In this document: positions 42,932 to 52,810 of the stretch, in pieces
Layout: every line of letters starts with the position of its first letter
Numbering within the stretch: position 1 is the first letter of the stretch
Assembly (NCBI RefSeq): GCF_040448685.1
Contig: NZ_CP159290.1
Location: 2,356,001 to 2,420,000, forward strand
DNA: 64,000 nucleotides
From: Cellulosimicrobium sp. ES-005
Lineage (GTDB): Bacteria > Actinomycetota > Actinomycetes > Actinomycetales > Cellulomonadaceae
Direction: 5' to 3'
The notes under the pieces: generated by a model
Databases searched by the model: none
Told to the model about the DNA's origin: nothing
What the model saw: only the letters and a program-made list of their open reading frames with translations
Position numbers and translations under genes: made by a program

Positions 42932-44409
42932 CAGGCCGCGCCCCCTCCGGGAGCCCCGGCGCCGGCGGTCCGCTCGGCGATCCGCGCGAGGACCACCGCG
43001 CCCAGCTCCGTCACGTCGCCGGCGCCGACCGTGAGGACGAGGTCCCCCGGCCGCGCGGCGTCCGCGACGCGGCGCGCGGCCTCGACCCGGTCCTCCACGG
43101 CCGCCACCACCACGCCGGGAGCGTCCATCAGGTCCGTGATCGTGCGCGGTCCCACGGTCGGGTCGGGGTCCTCGCGCGCGGCGTAGATCCCCGTGACCAC
43201 GACCTCGTCCGCGGCCCCCAGCGCCCGCGCGAACTCGCGCGCGAACGTCGCCGTGCGCGAGTACAGGTGCGGCTGGAAGAGCACGAGCACCCGGCCTCCC
43301 GCGGCGACGGGCCGCGCGGCAGCCAGCAGCGCCGCGACCTCCGTCGGGTGGTGCGCGTAGTCGTCGACGACCCGCACCCCGCCCGCCTCGCCGCGCGCCT
43401 CGAACCGGCGTCCCGTGCCGAGGAAGCCGTGCGCCGCGGCGACGGCCGCCGCCGGGTCCACGCCGAGCACGACCGCGGTCACGACGGCCGCCGTGGCGTT
43501 CAGCGCGTTGTGGTGGCCGGGCACGCGCAGCCGCAGCTCGAGCCCGTCGAGCGTGGCGCCCCCGACGGCCCCCGCGAGCGCCGCGCGCACGCCCGCGCGT
43601 CCGTCGTCGGTGGTCGGGCGCACGTCCGACGCGCGCACGTCGGCGTCGGCGGCGGTGCCGTAGGTGACGACCGCGCCCCCGCCCGCGGCGTGGGCGGCCG
43701 CGAGCGCGCGCGCCCCGGCGTCGTCGGCGCACGCGACCAGCGTCCCGCCCGGGACGATCCGCGCCGCGAAGTCGACGAACGCCTGCTCGAACGCCGCGCG
43801 CGACCCGTAGTGGTCGAGGTGGTCCGGCTCCACGTTCGTCACGACCGCGACGTCGGGCGCGTAGTTGAGGAACGAGCCGTCGGACTCGTCGGCCTCGGCC
43901 ACGAGGACGTCGGACCCGAGGTGCCCCCCGGCGACGGGCCCGTCCGCCGTGAGCACCGTGCCGCCGATCGCGAAGGACGGGTCGAGACCCGCGCCGCGCA
44001 GGACCGTCGCGATCATCGCGGACGTCGTCGTCTTGCCGTGCGCGCCGGCGACCGCGACCGAGCGCCCGTGGGCCATGAGCGACGCGAGCGCCTGCGAGCG
44101 GTGCAGCACGCGCAGGCCCGCGGCGCGCGCGGCCACGAGCTCCGGGTTCGACGCGCGGACCGCGCTCGAGACCACGACCGTGTCCGCGCCCGTGACGTGG
44201 GCGGCGTCGTGCCCCGCCCAGACCTGCACGCCGTCGGACCGCAGGGCCTCGAGCGTCTCGCTCTCGCGCGCGTCCGAGCCCTGCACGCGGACGCCGTGCG
44301 CCGCGAGCAGTCGCGCGACCACCGACATGCCTGCGCCGCCGACCCCGACGAGGTGGACCGTGCCCAGCTCGTCGAGCGGGACCGGGGCGGAGTCGCCGTG
44401 CGTCGTCAC
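42931..44409 (-). CDS. murC: UDP-N-acetylmuramate-L-alanine ligase
   Basis: A 492-residue Mur ligase adding L-Ala to UDP-MurNAc. The N-terminal Rossmann motif is HLVGVGGAGMSVVARLL near residue 20, the ATP loop GAHGKTTTSAMIAT near 120, and the metal/substrate motif EADESDGSFLNYAPDVAVVT near 180. The C-terminal ligase domain has RVVDDYAHHPTEVAALL near 350. GTG start in a GTGA overlap with murG. Next to ftsQ without murB or ddl in between. Confidence 0.97.
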   Translation of the reverse strand: MTTHGDSAPVPLDELGTVHLVGVGGAGMSVVARLLAAHGVRVQGSDARESETLEALRSDGVQVWAGHDAAHVTGADTVVVSSAVRASNPELVAARAAGLRVLHRSQALASLMAHGRSVAVAGAHGKTTTSAMIATVLRGAGLDPSFAIGGTVLTADGPVAGGHLGSDVLVAEADESDGSFLNYAPDVAVVTNVEPDHLDHYGSRAAFEQAFVDFAARIVPGGTLVACADDAGARALAAAHAAGGGAVVTYGTAADADVRASDVRPTTDDGRAGVRAALAGAVGGATLDGLELRLRVPGHHNALNATAAVVTAVVLGVDPAAAVAAAHGFLGTGRRFEARGEAGGVRVVDDYAHHPTEVAALLAAARPVAAGGRVLVLFQPHLYSRTATFAREFARALGAADEVVVTGIYAAREDPDPTVGPRTITDLMDAPGVVVAAVEDRVEAARRVADAARPGDLVLTVGAGDVTELGAVVLARIAERTAGAGAPGGGAA

Positions 44410-45560
44410 GAGCGCGTCCCGGTCTCGTCGGCGGCGGCGACCGCCTCGGCGACGAGGTCGGCGACGCGCGCCGCGCCGTCGCGCACGCCCGCCCGCGCCG
44501 CCGCGCCCGCCATCGCGCCGAGGCGCCCCGGGTCGCCGAGCAGCGCCGGGACCTCGCGCGCGACCCAGGCCGCGTCGAGCTGTGCGTCGTCGACGAGCAG
44601 GCCGCCGCCCGCAGCGACGACCGGGCCGGCGTTGAGCCGCTGCTCGCCGTTGCCGATCGGCAGAGGGACGTACACGGCCGGGATGCCCAGCGCCGCGAGC
44701 TCGCCCACGGTCCCGGCGCCCGCACGGCACACGACCAGGTCCGCGACGGCGAGCGCGAGCTGCATCTCGGCGAGGTACTCGCGCACGTCGTACCGCGCGC
44801 CCGGACGCGCGGCGACCGCGGCCGCCGCCGCGTCGCGGACGGCCGCGTCCTTCCCCTTGCCCGTCAGGTGGAGGACCTGCGCGCCCGCGCCGAGGAGCGC
44901 GTCGGCCGCCCCCGAGACCGCCTCGTTGAGGCTCTGCGCCCCGAGCGACCCGCCCGTGACGACGAGCGTGCGCCGACCCGGGTCGAGCCCGAGTCGCGCC
45001 GCGGCGTCCGCGCGCACGGCCACCGCGTCGGCCGCGCGGGCGGCCACGAGATCCTGGATCTCGCGGCGCAGCGGCAGGCCCGTCACCACGCCGCCCTTGA
45101 GCGGCGTGCCCTCGAACGTCACCCCGACGCGCGCGGCCCACCGGGCACCGAGCCGGTTGGCGAGGCCGGGACGGGCGTTCTGCTCGTGGATCACGACCGG
45201 CACGTCGCGGCGGCGCGCCGCGAGGTACGCGGGCGTCGACACGTAGCCGCCAAATCCCACCACGACGCGTGCGCCCGTCTCGTCGATGACGGCGCCCGCG
45301 GCGTCGACCGCGGACTTGAGGCGGCCCGGGAGGTTGACCCACTCGGCGCTCGGCCGCCGCGGGAGGGGGACGCGCGGCACGTGCCGCAGGGGGTAGCCGC
45401 GCGCGGGGACGAGGTCGTCCTCCAGCCCGCCCGCGACCCCGAGCGCGGTCACCACCACGCCGGGCTCACGCGCCCGCAGCTCGTCCGCCACCGCCAGGAG
45501 CGGGTTCACGTGCCCCGCCGTCCCGCCGCCTGCGAGCACCACCGAACCGATCGTCGTCAC
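44406..45560 (-). CDS. murG: Lipid II synthase (undecaprenyl-PP-MurNAc-pentapeptide GlcNAc transferase)
   Basis: A 384-residue GT-B glycosyltransferase converting lipid I to lipid II on the inner membrane face. The glycine-rich loop is LAGGGTAGHVNPLLAVADEL at residue 10. The donor-binding region reads VVTGGSLGAQSLNEAVSGAA near 190 and VVCRAGAGTVGELAALGIPA near 270. GTG start. A spacer of 100 bases with overlapping hairpins separates it from ftsW. Confidence 0.97.
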   Translation of the reverse strand: MTTIGSVVLAGGGTAGHVNPLLAVADELRAREPGVVVTALGVAGGLEDDLVPARGYPLRHVPRVPLPRRPSAEWVNLPGRLKSAVDAAGAVIDETGARVVVGFGGYVSTPAYLAARRRDVPVVIHEQNARPGLANRLGARWAARVGVTFEGTPLKGGVVTGLPLRREIQDLVAARAADAVAVRADAAARLGLDPGRRTLVVTGGSLGAQSLNEAVSGAADALLGAGAQVLHLTGKGKDAAVRDAAAAAVAARPGARYDVREYLAEMQLALAVADLVVCRAGAGTVGELAALGIPAVYVPLPIGNGEQRLNAGPVVAAGGGLLVDDAQLDAAWVAREVPALLGDPGRLGAMAGAAARAGVRDGAARVADLVAEAVAAADETGTRS

Positions 45561-45630
45561 GTACCTCGTCGTCCTTCCTTGCGGCGGGTGCCGCGTCCTG
45601 GCTGTGGTCTGAAGCTGTGGGCCGCCGGAG

Positions 45631-45658
45631 CCGGGCGTCGCCCGGTCCCGGGACCGGG
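45631..45658 (-). repeat. Overlapping hairpins between ftsW and murG
   Basis: CCGGGC-GTC-GCCCGG (45631-45645) and the 18-base palindrome CCCGGTCCCGGGACCGGG (45641-45658) share five bases and cannot both form. They lie immediately after the ftsW stop and about 70-100 bases before the murG start. They may limit readthrough from ftsW into murG. The spacer is otherwise without a gene. Confidence 0.45.
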
Positions 45659-45660
45659 GG

Positions 45661-47016
45661 TCATCGCGCCCGGCGCCGGGGCCGCGCCGCCCGGCCGACG
45701 ACCGCGAGCGAGCGCCGCACGACGCTCCCCCGCGCCGCCAGCGCCTCCGCCGCGCCGGGCTCGGTGCGGGCGAAGGAGATGAGCACGCCGAGCGCGGCCA
45801 TGGTCATGATGAGCGCGGAGCCGCCCGCGGAGACGAGCGGCAGCGGGACGCCGATCACGGGGAGCAGACCGATCACGACGCCGATGTTGATGAACGCCTG
45901 CCCGACGATCCAGCACGCGATCGCGGCGGTCGTGATCTTCACGAACGGGTCCGGGTGCCGCCGGATGATCCGGCTCGTCGCGACGCCGACGATCACGAAC
46001 AGGCCGAGGACGAGCAGCGTGCCGAAGAGCCCCAGCTCCTCGCCGATCACGGCGAAGATGAAGTCGTTGTGCGCCTCGGGCAGGTAGCTCCACTTCTCGC
46101 GGCTCGCCCCGAGGCCGACGCCCGTGAGGCCGCCGGTGCCCAGCGCCCACTGCCCGTGCAGGGACTGGTAGCACTCGCCGAGCGTGTCCGTGCACTCACG
46201 GTAGGTGGCCATGATGCGCCCCAGCCGGTCGCCGCCCGACTGGTTGAGGATGAACACGTAGCCCACGACGAACGCGGCGATGCCGGCACCGAGCGCGAGC
46301 AGCCGGCCGTCGGCGCCCGAGACGAAGAACGCGCCGGCGACGAGCGCCATGAGCACGAGGGCCGTGCCCAGGTCGTGTCCCGCCAGGACGAGCCCGATCA
46401 CCACCACGGCGACCGGCACCGCGGGGACGAGCACGTGGCGCCACTGTCCGAGCAGCCGCTGCTTGCGCCCGAGCACCGCGCCGAGCCACAGCGCGAGGGC
46501 GAGCTTGGCGATCTCCGCCGGCTGGAAGCGGAAGGACCCGATCTCGACCCAGCCGATGTTGCCGTTGACGTTCACCGCGAGGGGCGTGAAGACCAACGCT
46601 TGGAGTGCGAGAGCCGCGACGAGCGCGGGCCAGGCGAGGCGCTTGTACCAGGCGATCGGGATCCGGGTCGCGACGAGCAGCACGGGCAGCCCGAGGAGAG
46701 CGAACCGGGCCTGGTCCAGGAACGCGCCGAACGGGGACTTGCCCGCCGCGATCTGGGTGACGGCCGAGCTCGAGAAGACCATGACGAGCCCGATGATCGT
46801 CAGCAGCGCGGTCGCCCCGACGAGGAGGTAGTAGCTCGTCACGGTGCTGTTCCACTGCCCGAGCCAGGGCCGCTCGGCCGGGACGGCGGTCGTGCGAGGG
46901 CGCGCCCCGCGGCCGGCCGGCAGCTTCGCCCGGCCCCGTGCCGACTTCCGACCCGCGCCCGTGCGAGGGGTCGTGCGCGTCGACGGCGCCCCTCGTCCGT
47001 TCGCGGTCTGTGTCAT
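45661..47016 (-). CDS. ftsW: SEDS peptidoglycan glycosyltransferase FtsW
   Basis: A 451-residue SEDS-family protein that, with FtsI, polymerises septal peptidoglycan. A Pro/Arg-rich cytoplasmic N-terminus of about 55 residues precedes roughly ten membrane helices. Conserved motifs include LALWLGAVLGRKQRLLGQWR near 190, the catalytic-Asp loop region around VVVIGLVLAGHDLGTALVLM, and LPEAHNDFIFAVIGEELGLF near 330. The C-terminus is basic. The position between murD and murG argues for FtsW over RodA. Confidence 0.96.
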   Translation of the reverse strand: MTQTANGRGAPSTRTTPRTGAGRKSARGRAKLPAGRGARPRTTAVPAERPWLGQWNSTVTSYYLLVGATALLTIIGLVMVFSSSAVTQIAAGKSPFGAFLDQARFALLGLPVLLVATRIPIAWYKRLAWPALVAALALQALVFTPLAVNVNGNIGWVEIGSFRFQPAEIAKLALALWLGAVLGRKQRLLGQWRHVLVPAVPVAVVVIGLVLAGHDLGTALVLMALVAGAFFVSGADGRLLALGAGIAAFVVGYVFILNQSGGDRLGRIMATYRECTDTLGECYQSLHGQWALGTGGLTGVGLGASREKWSYLPEAHNDFIFAVIGEELGLFGTLLVLGLFVIVGVATSRIIRRHPDPFVKITTAAIACWIVGQAFINIGVVIGLLPVIGVPLPLVSAGGSALIMTMAALGVLISFARTEPGAAEALAARGSVVRRSLAVVGRAARPRRRAR

Positions 47017-47028
47017 GGCCGGACCGGC

Positions 47029-48477
47029 CTACCCGTGGTCGGGGCGCAGCGCGCGCGCCGCGTCGGCGAACGCGTCGCCGCGCGCCGCGTACGAGCGGAA
47101 CTGGTCCATCGACGCGCCGGCCGGGGCGAGCAGCACCGTGTCGCCGGCCTGCGCGAGGCGGCGGGCGGAGTCGACGGCGCGGGGCATCACGGTCCCAGTG
47201 TCGCCAGGATCGACCCGCACGACCGGGATATCGGGCGCGTGTCGGGCGAGCGCGCCCGCGAACGGCTCCGCGTCCACGCCGATGAGCACCACGGCCCGCA
47301 GCCGGTCGGCGCGCGCGGCGACGAGCTCGTCGAACGAGGCGCCCTTGGCGAGGCCGCCCGCGACCCACACGACGGTCCCGGGCGCGAACGACGCGAGCGA
47401 CGCGGAGGCCGCGTGCGCGTTGGTCGCCTTGGAGTCGTCGACGTAGGCGACGCCGTCGACCGACGCGACCTGCTCGATGCGGTGCGAGCCCGTGCGGAAC
47501 GCGCGCAGGCCGTCGCGCACGGCGACGGCCGGGACGCCGTGGGCCCGGGCGAGGGCGGCCGCGGCGAGCGCGTTCGCGACGACGTGCGCGGGCACGACGC
47601 CGTCGGCCCCGGCCAGGTGCGCGAGGTCGCCCAGCGTGGCGAGCTCGGCCGCGTGCGTGTGCCGGTCGGGAGCGTCCGCGGGCGCGTGGAACGCGCGGTC
47701 CACGAGCACGTCCTCGATGACGCCGAGCTGGCCGCGCGTCGGGGCGCCGAGCGTGAAGCCGACGGCGCGCGCGCCCTCGACCACGTCGGCCTCGCGCACC
47801 AGCGCCTCGGTGCGCGGGTCCGCGGCGTTGTACACGCACGCCACCTGCGCGTCCTCGAAGACCCGGCCCTTGTCCGCCGCGTACGCGTCGATCCCGCCGT
47901 GCCAGTCGAGGTGGTCCGGGGCGACGTTGAGCACCGCGCCCGCCTCGGGCGACGTCGTGTGCGTGAAGTGGAGCTGGAAGCTCGAGAGCTCCACGGCGAG
48001 CACGTCGAGCGTCGGGTCCAGCACGGCCTCCACGACCGGCGTGCCGACGTTGCCCACCGCCGCGGCGCGCAGGCCCGCGGTCCGCAGGATCGTCTCGAGC
48101 ATCTCGACGGTCGTCGTCTTGCCGTTCGTCCCGGTCACGGCGAGCCAGGGCGCGGGACGCCCGGACGGGCCGTCGACGCGCAGGCGCCAGGCGAGCTCGA
48201 CCTCGCTCCACACCGGGACGCCCCGCTCGGCCGCCGCCACGAGGAACGGGTGGCTCGGCGGCCACCCGGGCGAGACGACGACGAGATCGGTCGCCGCGAG
48301 GTCGACGTCCTCAGCGGCGTGCAGGTCGGCGTCCTCCGCGCGGTCGTCGAGCGTGACGACGGCGGCGGCCCGGGTCGCGAGGGCGGCGGCGGCCGCCCGG
48401 CCCGAGACCCTGAGGCCGGCGACGACCACGCGCGCCACGTCGAGCGGGACCGCGAGGTCGTGACGGTCGCGTGCCAC
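47029..48477 (-). CDS. murD: UDP-N-acetylmuramoylalanine-D-glutamate ligase
   Basis: A 482-residue Mur ligase adding D-Glu. The N-terminal domain has ARVVVAGLRVSGRAAAAALA near residue 10, the P-loop is VTGTNGKTTTVEMLETIL near 120, and the carbamoyl-Lys region VLNVAPDHLDWHGGIDAYAA near 180. The C-terminal nucleotide region has YVDDSKATNAHAASASL near 330. GTG start shares one base with the mraY stop (TAGTG). Confidence 0.96.
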   Translation of the reverse strand: MARDRHDLAVPLDVARVVVAGLRVSGRAAAAALATRAAAVVTLDDRAEDADLHAAEDVDLAATDLVVVSPGWPPSHPFLVAAAERGVPVWSEVELAWRLRVDGPSGRPAPWLAVTGTNGKTTTVEMLETILRTAGLRAAAVGNVGTPVVEAVLDPTLDVLAVELSSFQLHFTHTTSPEAGAVLNVAPDHLDWHGGIDAYAADKGRVFEDAQVACVYNAADPRTEALVREADVVEGARAVGFTLGAPTRGQLGVIEDVLVDRAFHAPADAPDRHTHAAELATLGDLAHLAGADGVVPAHVVANALAAAALARAHGVPAVAVRDGLRAFRTGSHRIEQVASVDGVAYVDDSKATNAHAASASLASFAPGTVVWVAGGLAKGASFDELVAARADRLRAVVLIGVDAEPFAGALARHAPDIPVVRVDPGDTGTVMPRAVDSARRLAQAGDTVLLAPAGASMDQFRSYAARGDAFADAARALRPDHG

Positions 48478-49559
48478 TAGCCGACCACCCACTCGGCGTA
48501 GAAGATGCCGATGCCCAGCGCGGCGAACAGCCCGGCGATGAGCCAGAAGCGGATCACGATGGTGACCTCGCCCCAGCCCGACAGCTCGAAGTGGTGGTGC
48601 AGCGGAGCCATCTTGAACACGCGCCGACCGGTCATCTTGAAGAAGCCGATCTGGATGACGTCGGAGAGCACGATGATGACGAAGAGGCCGCCGATGATGA
48701 GCGCGAGGAACTCGGTCCGCGTGAGGATCGAGAGGCCGGCGAGCGCGCCGCCGAGGGCGAGCGACCCGGTGTCGCCCATGAAGATCTTCGCCGGGCTCGC
48801 GTTCCACCACAGGAAGCCGAAGCACGCGCCGACGATCGCCGCGGCCACGATCGCGAGGTCCTGCGGGTCTCGCGTCTCGTAGCAGCTCGGACCGGCCGAG
48901 GCGAGGCGCTGGCACGTCTGGTTGAGCTGCCAGATCCCCACGAGCACGTACGAGCCGAACACGATGAGGGACACGCCCGTCGCGAGGCCGTCGAGGCCGT
49001 CCGTGAGGTTCACCGCGTTCGACCACGCCGTGATGAGGAAGTTCGCCCAGATCACGAACAGGATCAGCCCGACCGTGGCGCCCGCGAACGCGAGGTCGAG
49101 GTTCGTGTCGCGCAGGAAGGAGATGCGCGTGGACGCCGGCGTGCGGCCGTGCTCGTTCGGGAACTGCAGCGCGAGCACCGCGAACGCGATGCCGACCGCG
49201 CCCTGGCCGATGATCTTCGCGCGGGCCGTGAGCCCGAGGCTGCGCTGCTTGCGGATCTTCGTGAAGTCGTCGAGGAAGCCGACGATCCCGAGCCCCGTCA
49301 TGAGGAACAGGACGAGCAGGGCGGACACGCTCGGGAACCGCCCCGAGACCACGTACGACATCGCCCAGCCGAGCAGCGTCGCCCCGATGATGACGACCCC
49401 GCCCATGGTGGGCGTCCCGCGCTTGGTGAAGTGCGCCGTCGGGCCGTCCTGGCGGACGAACTGCCCGTAGTTGCGGTGGACGAGGAACCGGATGAACAGC
49501 GGCGTGCCGAACAGGGCGACGAGCAGGGAGACGCCCGCCGCGACGATGATCGCGATCAT
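48477..49559 (-). CDS. mraY: Phospho-N-acetylmuramoyl-pentapeptide transferase
   Basis: A 360-residue polytopic enzyme making lipid I. Ten membrane helices are visible. The catalytic motifs are [18 protein letters not shown] near residue 50 (FHKKGTPTMGG family sequence), [20 protein letters not shown] near 90, [20 protein letters not shown] near 185, and [17 protein letters not shown] with the HHH signature near 325. The ATG overlaps the murF stop (ATGA). Confidence 0.98.
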   Translation of the reverse strand: MIAIIVAAGVSLLVALFGTPLFIRFLVHRNYGQFVRQDGPTAHFTKRGTPTMGGVVIIGATLLGWAMSYVVSGRFPSVSALLVLFLMTGLGIVGFLDDFTKIRKQRSLGLTARAKIIGQGAVGIAFAVLALQFPNEHGRTPASTRISFLRDTNLDLAFAGATVGLILFVIWANFLITAWSNAVNLTDGLDGLATGVSLIVFGSYVLVGIWQLNQTCQRLASAGPSCYETRDPQDLAIVAAAIVGACFGFLWWNASPAKIFMGDTGSLALGGALAGLSILTRTEFLALIIGGLFVIIVLSDVIQIGFFKMTGRRVFKMAPLHHHFELSGWGEVTIVIRFWLIAGLFAALGIGIFYAEWVVG

Positions 49560-50998
49560 GCGCCGTCACCTCCGGACGTGTCCGCGCCGGCCGCGGCCAG
49601 CTCGTCACCGAGCCGCCACAGGCCGGACCCGTTCGAGGCCTTCACGAGCACGACGTCCCCTTCCCGCAGCTCGTCGCGCAGCAGCGCGGACGCCGCCTCG
49701 ACGTCGGGGACGAACCGCGTCTCGTCGCCCCACGACCCCTCCTGGGTCGCGCCGTCGTGGATCCCGCCGGCGCCCTCGCCGACCACGACGAGCAGCTTGA
49801 CGTTCAATCGGACCACGAGCCGGCCGATGTCGTCGTGAGCGACGCGCGAGTCCTCGCCGAGCTCGAGCATCTCGCCGAGCACCGCGACGGACCGCCGGTC
49901 GCGCCCCGCCATGACCGCCAGAGCCTTGAGCGCGGCCCGCATCGAGTCGGGGTTGGCGTTGTACGAGTCGTCGATCACCGTCACGCCGTCGGGGCGCTCG
50001 GTGACCTGCATCCGGTGCGGGCTCAGCGCGCGCGCGTCGGAGAGCCGCGCGGCGACGTCGGGCAGCGCGACGCCGAGGCGCAGCGCCGCCGTCGCGGCCG
50101 CGAGGGCGTTCGTCACGTGGTGCTCCCCGACGAGGCCGAGGGTCACGCGCGCGTGCGCCTCCGCGCCCGTCGCCCCGGACGCTCCCGGGCGCACGCGCAG
50201 CGTGAACGACGCACGGCCGGTCCGGTCGATCCCGAGGTCCTCGGCGCGCACGTCGGACGCGGGGATCGTCCCGAACGTCACGACCTCGCCCGGCGCGGCG
50301 TCGGCCATCGCGGCGACGCGGAGGTCGTCGGCGTTGAGCACCGCGACCCCGCCCGGGGCCAGGCCCGTGACGATCTCCGCCTTCGCGCGCGCCACGGCCT
50401 CGATGCCGCCGAACTCCCCGAGATGGGCGCTGCCCACGACGAGGACCACCGAGACGTCGGGGGGCGCGATGCGGGTCAGGTAGGTGAGGTGGCCGACGCC
50501 GCTCGCCCCCATCTCCAGCACGAGGAAGCGCGTCGAGTCGTCCGCCTCGAGCACGGTGAGCGGGAGCCCGATCTCGTTGTTGAACGAGCCGCGCGGCACG
50601 ACCGTCGCGCCCTCGGGCCGCAGGAGCTGCCCCAGCAGGTCCTTGGTCGTGGTCTTGCCCACGGAGCCGGTCACCGCGACGACCCGCAGGTCGCCACGCT
50701 CGCGCAGCGTCGCGAGCACGTGCCGGGCGAGCTCGCCCAGAGCGGTCTGGACGTCGTCGACGACGACGCACGGCACGTCGAGCTCACGGGCCGCGAGGAC
50801 CAGGGTCGCCCCGGCGGCGACCGCCCCGGCCGCGTAGTCGTGGCCGTCGACGTGCTCGCCGGGCAGCGCGACGAAGAGCGATCCCGGCTCGACCCGGCGC
50901 GAGTCGACGACGACGGGCCCCCCGACCCGCGCCTCCGGGTCGGCGGACAGCCGTCCGCCGGTCGCTGCGGCCACCTGCGCCGCAGTGAGCTCGATCAT
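49556..50998 (-). CDS. murF: UDP-MurNAc-tripeptide-D-alanyl-D-alanine ligase
   Basis: A 480-residue Mur ligase. The N-terminal domain includes [20 protein letters not shown] near residue 30, the P-loop is [19 protein letters not shown] near 110, and the central motifs [20 protein letters not shown] and [19 protein letters not shown] lie near 165 and 345. The ATG overlaps the murE stop (ATGA). It adds the D-Ala-D-Ala made by Ddl, which is not encoded here. Confidence 0.97.
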   Translation of the reverse strand: MIELTAAQVAAATGGRLSADPEARVGGPVVVDSRRVEPGSLFVALPGEHVDGHDYAAGAVAAGATLVLAARELDVPCVVVDDVQTALGELARHVLATLRERGDLRVVAVTGSVGKTTTKDLLGQLLRPEGATVVPRGSFNNEIGLPLTVLEADDSTRFLVLEMGASGVGHLTYLTRIAPPDVSVVLVVGSAHLGEFGGIEAVARAKAEIVTGLAPGGVAVLNADDLRVAAMADAAPGEVVTFGTIPASDVRAEDLGIDRTGRASFTLRVRPGASGATGAEAHARVTLGLVGEHHVTNALAAATAALRLGVALPDVAARLSDARALSPHRMQVTERPDGVTVIDDSYNANPDSMRAALKALAVMAGRDRRSVAVLGEMLELGEDSRVAHDDIGRLVVRLNVKLLVVVGEGAGGIHDGATQEGSWGDETRFVPDVEAASALLRDELREGDVVLVKASNGSGLWRLGDELAAAGADTSGGDGA

Positions 50999-52662
50999 GC
51001 GTGGTGCTCCTTCAGGTCGTCGGGGGTTCCGTGGGGTGCGTCGCCCGCATCCCGCTCCTCGAGCGCGGCGCGCGCCTCGACACGGTCGTCCAGGGCGTGG
51101 TCGACGCCGGCGATCTCCTGCCACACCTCGTGGCCGCGGCCCGCGACGAGCACCGTGTCGTCGGGGCCGGCGGCGGCGATCGCCTCGCGGATCGCGCGTG
51201 CGCGCGGCGCGACCTCGAGCACCACGACGTCGCGCGCCTCCGGGGCGGCGGCTGCCGCCGCGCGGGCGGCGAGGGCCCCCGGGAGGACCTCGGCCCGGAT
51301 CGCGGCCGGGTCCTCGCCGTGCGGGTCGTCGTCCGTGACGACGACGACGTCGGCCCCCTCGACCGCGACGCCGCCCATCGTGGGCCGCTTGCCGCGGTCG
51401 CGGTCGCCCGTGGCGCCGAACACGACGACCAGACGACCGGGCGTCGTCGGGCGCAGCGCGTCGAGCGCGAGCGCCAGCGCGTCGGGGTTGTGGGCGAAGT
51501 CGACGACGACGCGCGGGCGGTGCGGAGGACGCGAGACGAGCTCCATGCGTCCCGGGACCGCCGGGGTGAGCCCGCCGGCCGCCTCGAGCGCCGCCTCCAG
51601 GTCGCGCGGGTCCGTGCCCGCCTCGAGCACGAGCGCGAGGGCGAGCGCCGCGTTGGCGACGTTGAACGCACCGGGCAGGGCGGTCGTCGTGCGCACCCGC
51701 CGCCCGTCGCGGTGGCGCAGCGTGAACGCGGAGCCCCCCGCCGCCGACGGCTCGACGTCGTGCACGGTCCAGTCGGCGGCAGGCTGCGCGTCCGCGGCGT
51801 CCTGCGTGCCCACGCGCAGCGACGCGACCGGGATGCGGGCCGCCGCGACCATGCGCTCGCCCCACGCGTCGTCCACGACGACGACGCCGCGGCGGGCGTG
51901 CTCCGGCGTGAACAGGAGCGCCTTCGCCTCGAAGTACTCCTGGAGGTCGCCGTGGAAGTCGAGATGGTCCTGGCTGAGGTTCGTGAAGCCCACGACGTCG
52001 AACACGAGGCCGTCGACCCGGTGCAGCGCGAGCGCGTGCGACGAGACCTCCATCGCGAGGGTGCGCACCTCGTCCTCCCGCATCGCCGCGAGCAGCGCCT
52101 GCAGGTCGGCGGCCTCCGGGGTCGTGAGGCGGCTCGGCAGGACGCGGTCGCCCGACCGCATCTCGACCGTGCCGATGAGACCGCCCTTCCAGCCGAGCGC
52201 GCGGAGCGCGTGGTCGACCAGGTAGGTGGTGGTGGTCTTGCCGTTCGTGCCGGTCACGCCGAACGTCGTGAGGTCCTGCGCGGGGCTGCCGTAGACCCAC
52301 GCGGCGACGGGGCCGAGCAGCGCGCGCGGGTCCGCGGCGACGAGCACCGGGACGCCCAGGTCCGCCTCGGCCGCCAGCGCCGCGCCCTGCTCGTCCGTGA
52401 GGACGGCGTGCGCCCCGCGCGCGACGGCCGCGGGAGCGAAGCGCGCCCCGTGCGCCCGGGCACCGGGGAGGGCGACGAAGAGGTCGCCCGCGTCCGCCGT
52501 GCGGTCGTCGGAGGCGACCCCCCACACCTCGACGGGGCCCGGTGCCGACGGCGCTGCGGGCCCGTCACCTGCGCGGACGTCGAGGCCGAACCGTGCTGCC
52601 AGGTCCTCGACCGACCGACGGGTGGTCGCGGCAGGACGAAGGCGGTCGATCGGGGATGTCAC
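50995..52662 (-). CDS. murE: UDP-MurNAc-L-Ala-D-Glu amino acid ligase
   Basis: A 555-residue Mur ligase adding the third stem amino acid. P-loop GVTGTNGKTTTTYLVDHAL near 140. The substrate loop has LTTPEAADLQALLAAMREDE near 195. The meso-diaminopimelate-specific DNPR motif in the C-terminal region is replaced here by TDDDPHGEDPAAIRAEVLPG, a DDPH-type variant, suggesting L-Lys or L-Orn instead, as known for Cellulomonas-type walls; that assignment is inference. GTG start six bases after TAGGTT points to its own promoter inside the cluster. Confidence 0.94.
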   Translation of the reverse strand: MTSPIDRLRPAATTRRSVEDLAARFGLDVRAGDGPAAPSAPGPVEVWGVASDDRTADAGDLFVALPGARAHGARFAPAAVARGAHAVLTDEQGAALAAEADLGVPVLVAADPRALLGPVAAWVYGSPAQDLTTFGVTGTNGKTTTTYLVDHALRALGWKGGLIGTVEMRSGDRVLPSRLTTPEAADLQALLAAMREDEVRTLAMEVSSHALALHRVDGLVFDVVGFTNLSQDHLDFHGDLQEYFEAKALLFTPEHARRGVVVVDDAWGERMVAAARIPVASLRVGTQDAADAQPAADWTVHDVEPSAAGGSAFTLRHRDGRRVRTTTALPGAFNVANAALALALVLEAGTDPRDLEAALEAAGGLTPAVPGRMELVSRPPHRPRVVVDFAHNPDALALALDALRPTTPGRLVVVFGATGDRDRGKRPTMGGVAVEGADVVVVTDDDPHGEDPAAIRAEVLPGALAARAAAAAAPEARDVVVLEVAPRARAIREAIAAAGPDDTVLVAGRGHEVWQEIAGVDHALDDRVEARAALEERDAGDAPHGTPDDLKEHHA

Positions 52663-52668
52663 GTGTAG

Positions 52669-52674
52669 AACCTA
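52669..52674 (-). promoter_or_regulatory. -10 element of leaderless murE (internal dcw promoter)
   Basis: TAGGTT on the minus strand is followed by six bases and the GTG of murE at 52662, without a Shine-Dalgarno. It lies in the 148-base gap after ftsI and gives the murE-ftsQ part of the cluster a second entry point. Confidence 0.55.
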
Positions 52675-52810
52675 CCGTGCCGCGACCGCCACCCCCGCAA
52701 GCCGTCCCGCCCTCGCCGCCGCTCCGGACCATGATTCACCGGACCTCCACGGACGCCGCCCCGGACGGAGCGACGGGCTCGCCGGGCGGGGCCGACCGAC
52801 GAGGTGAGGT

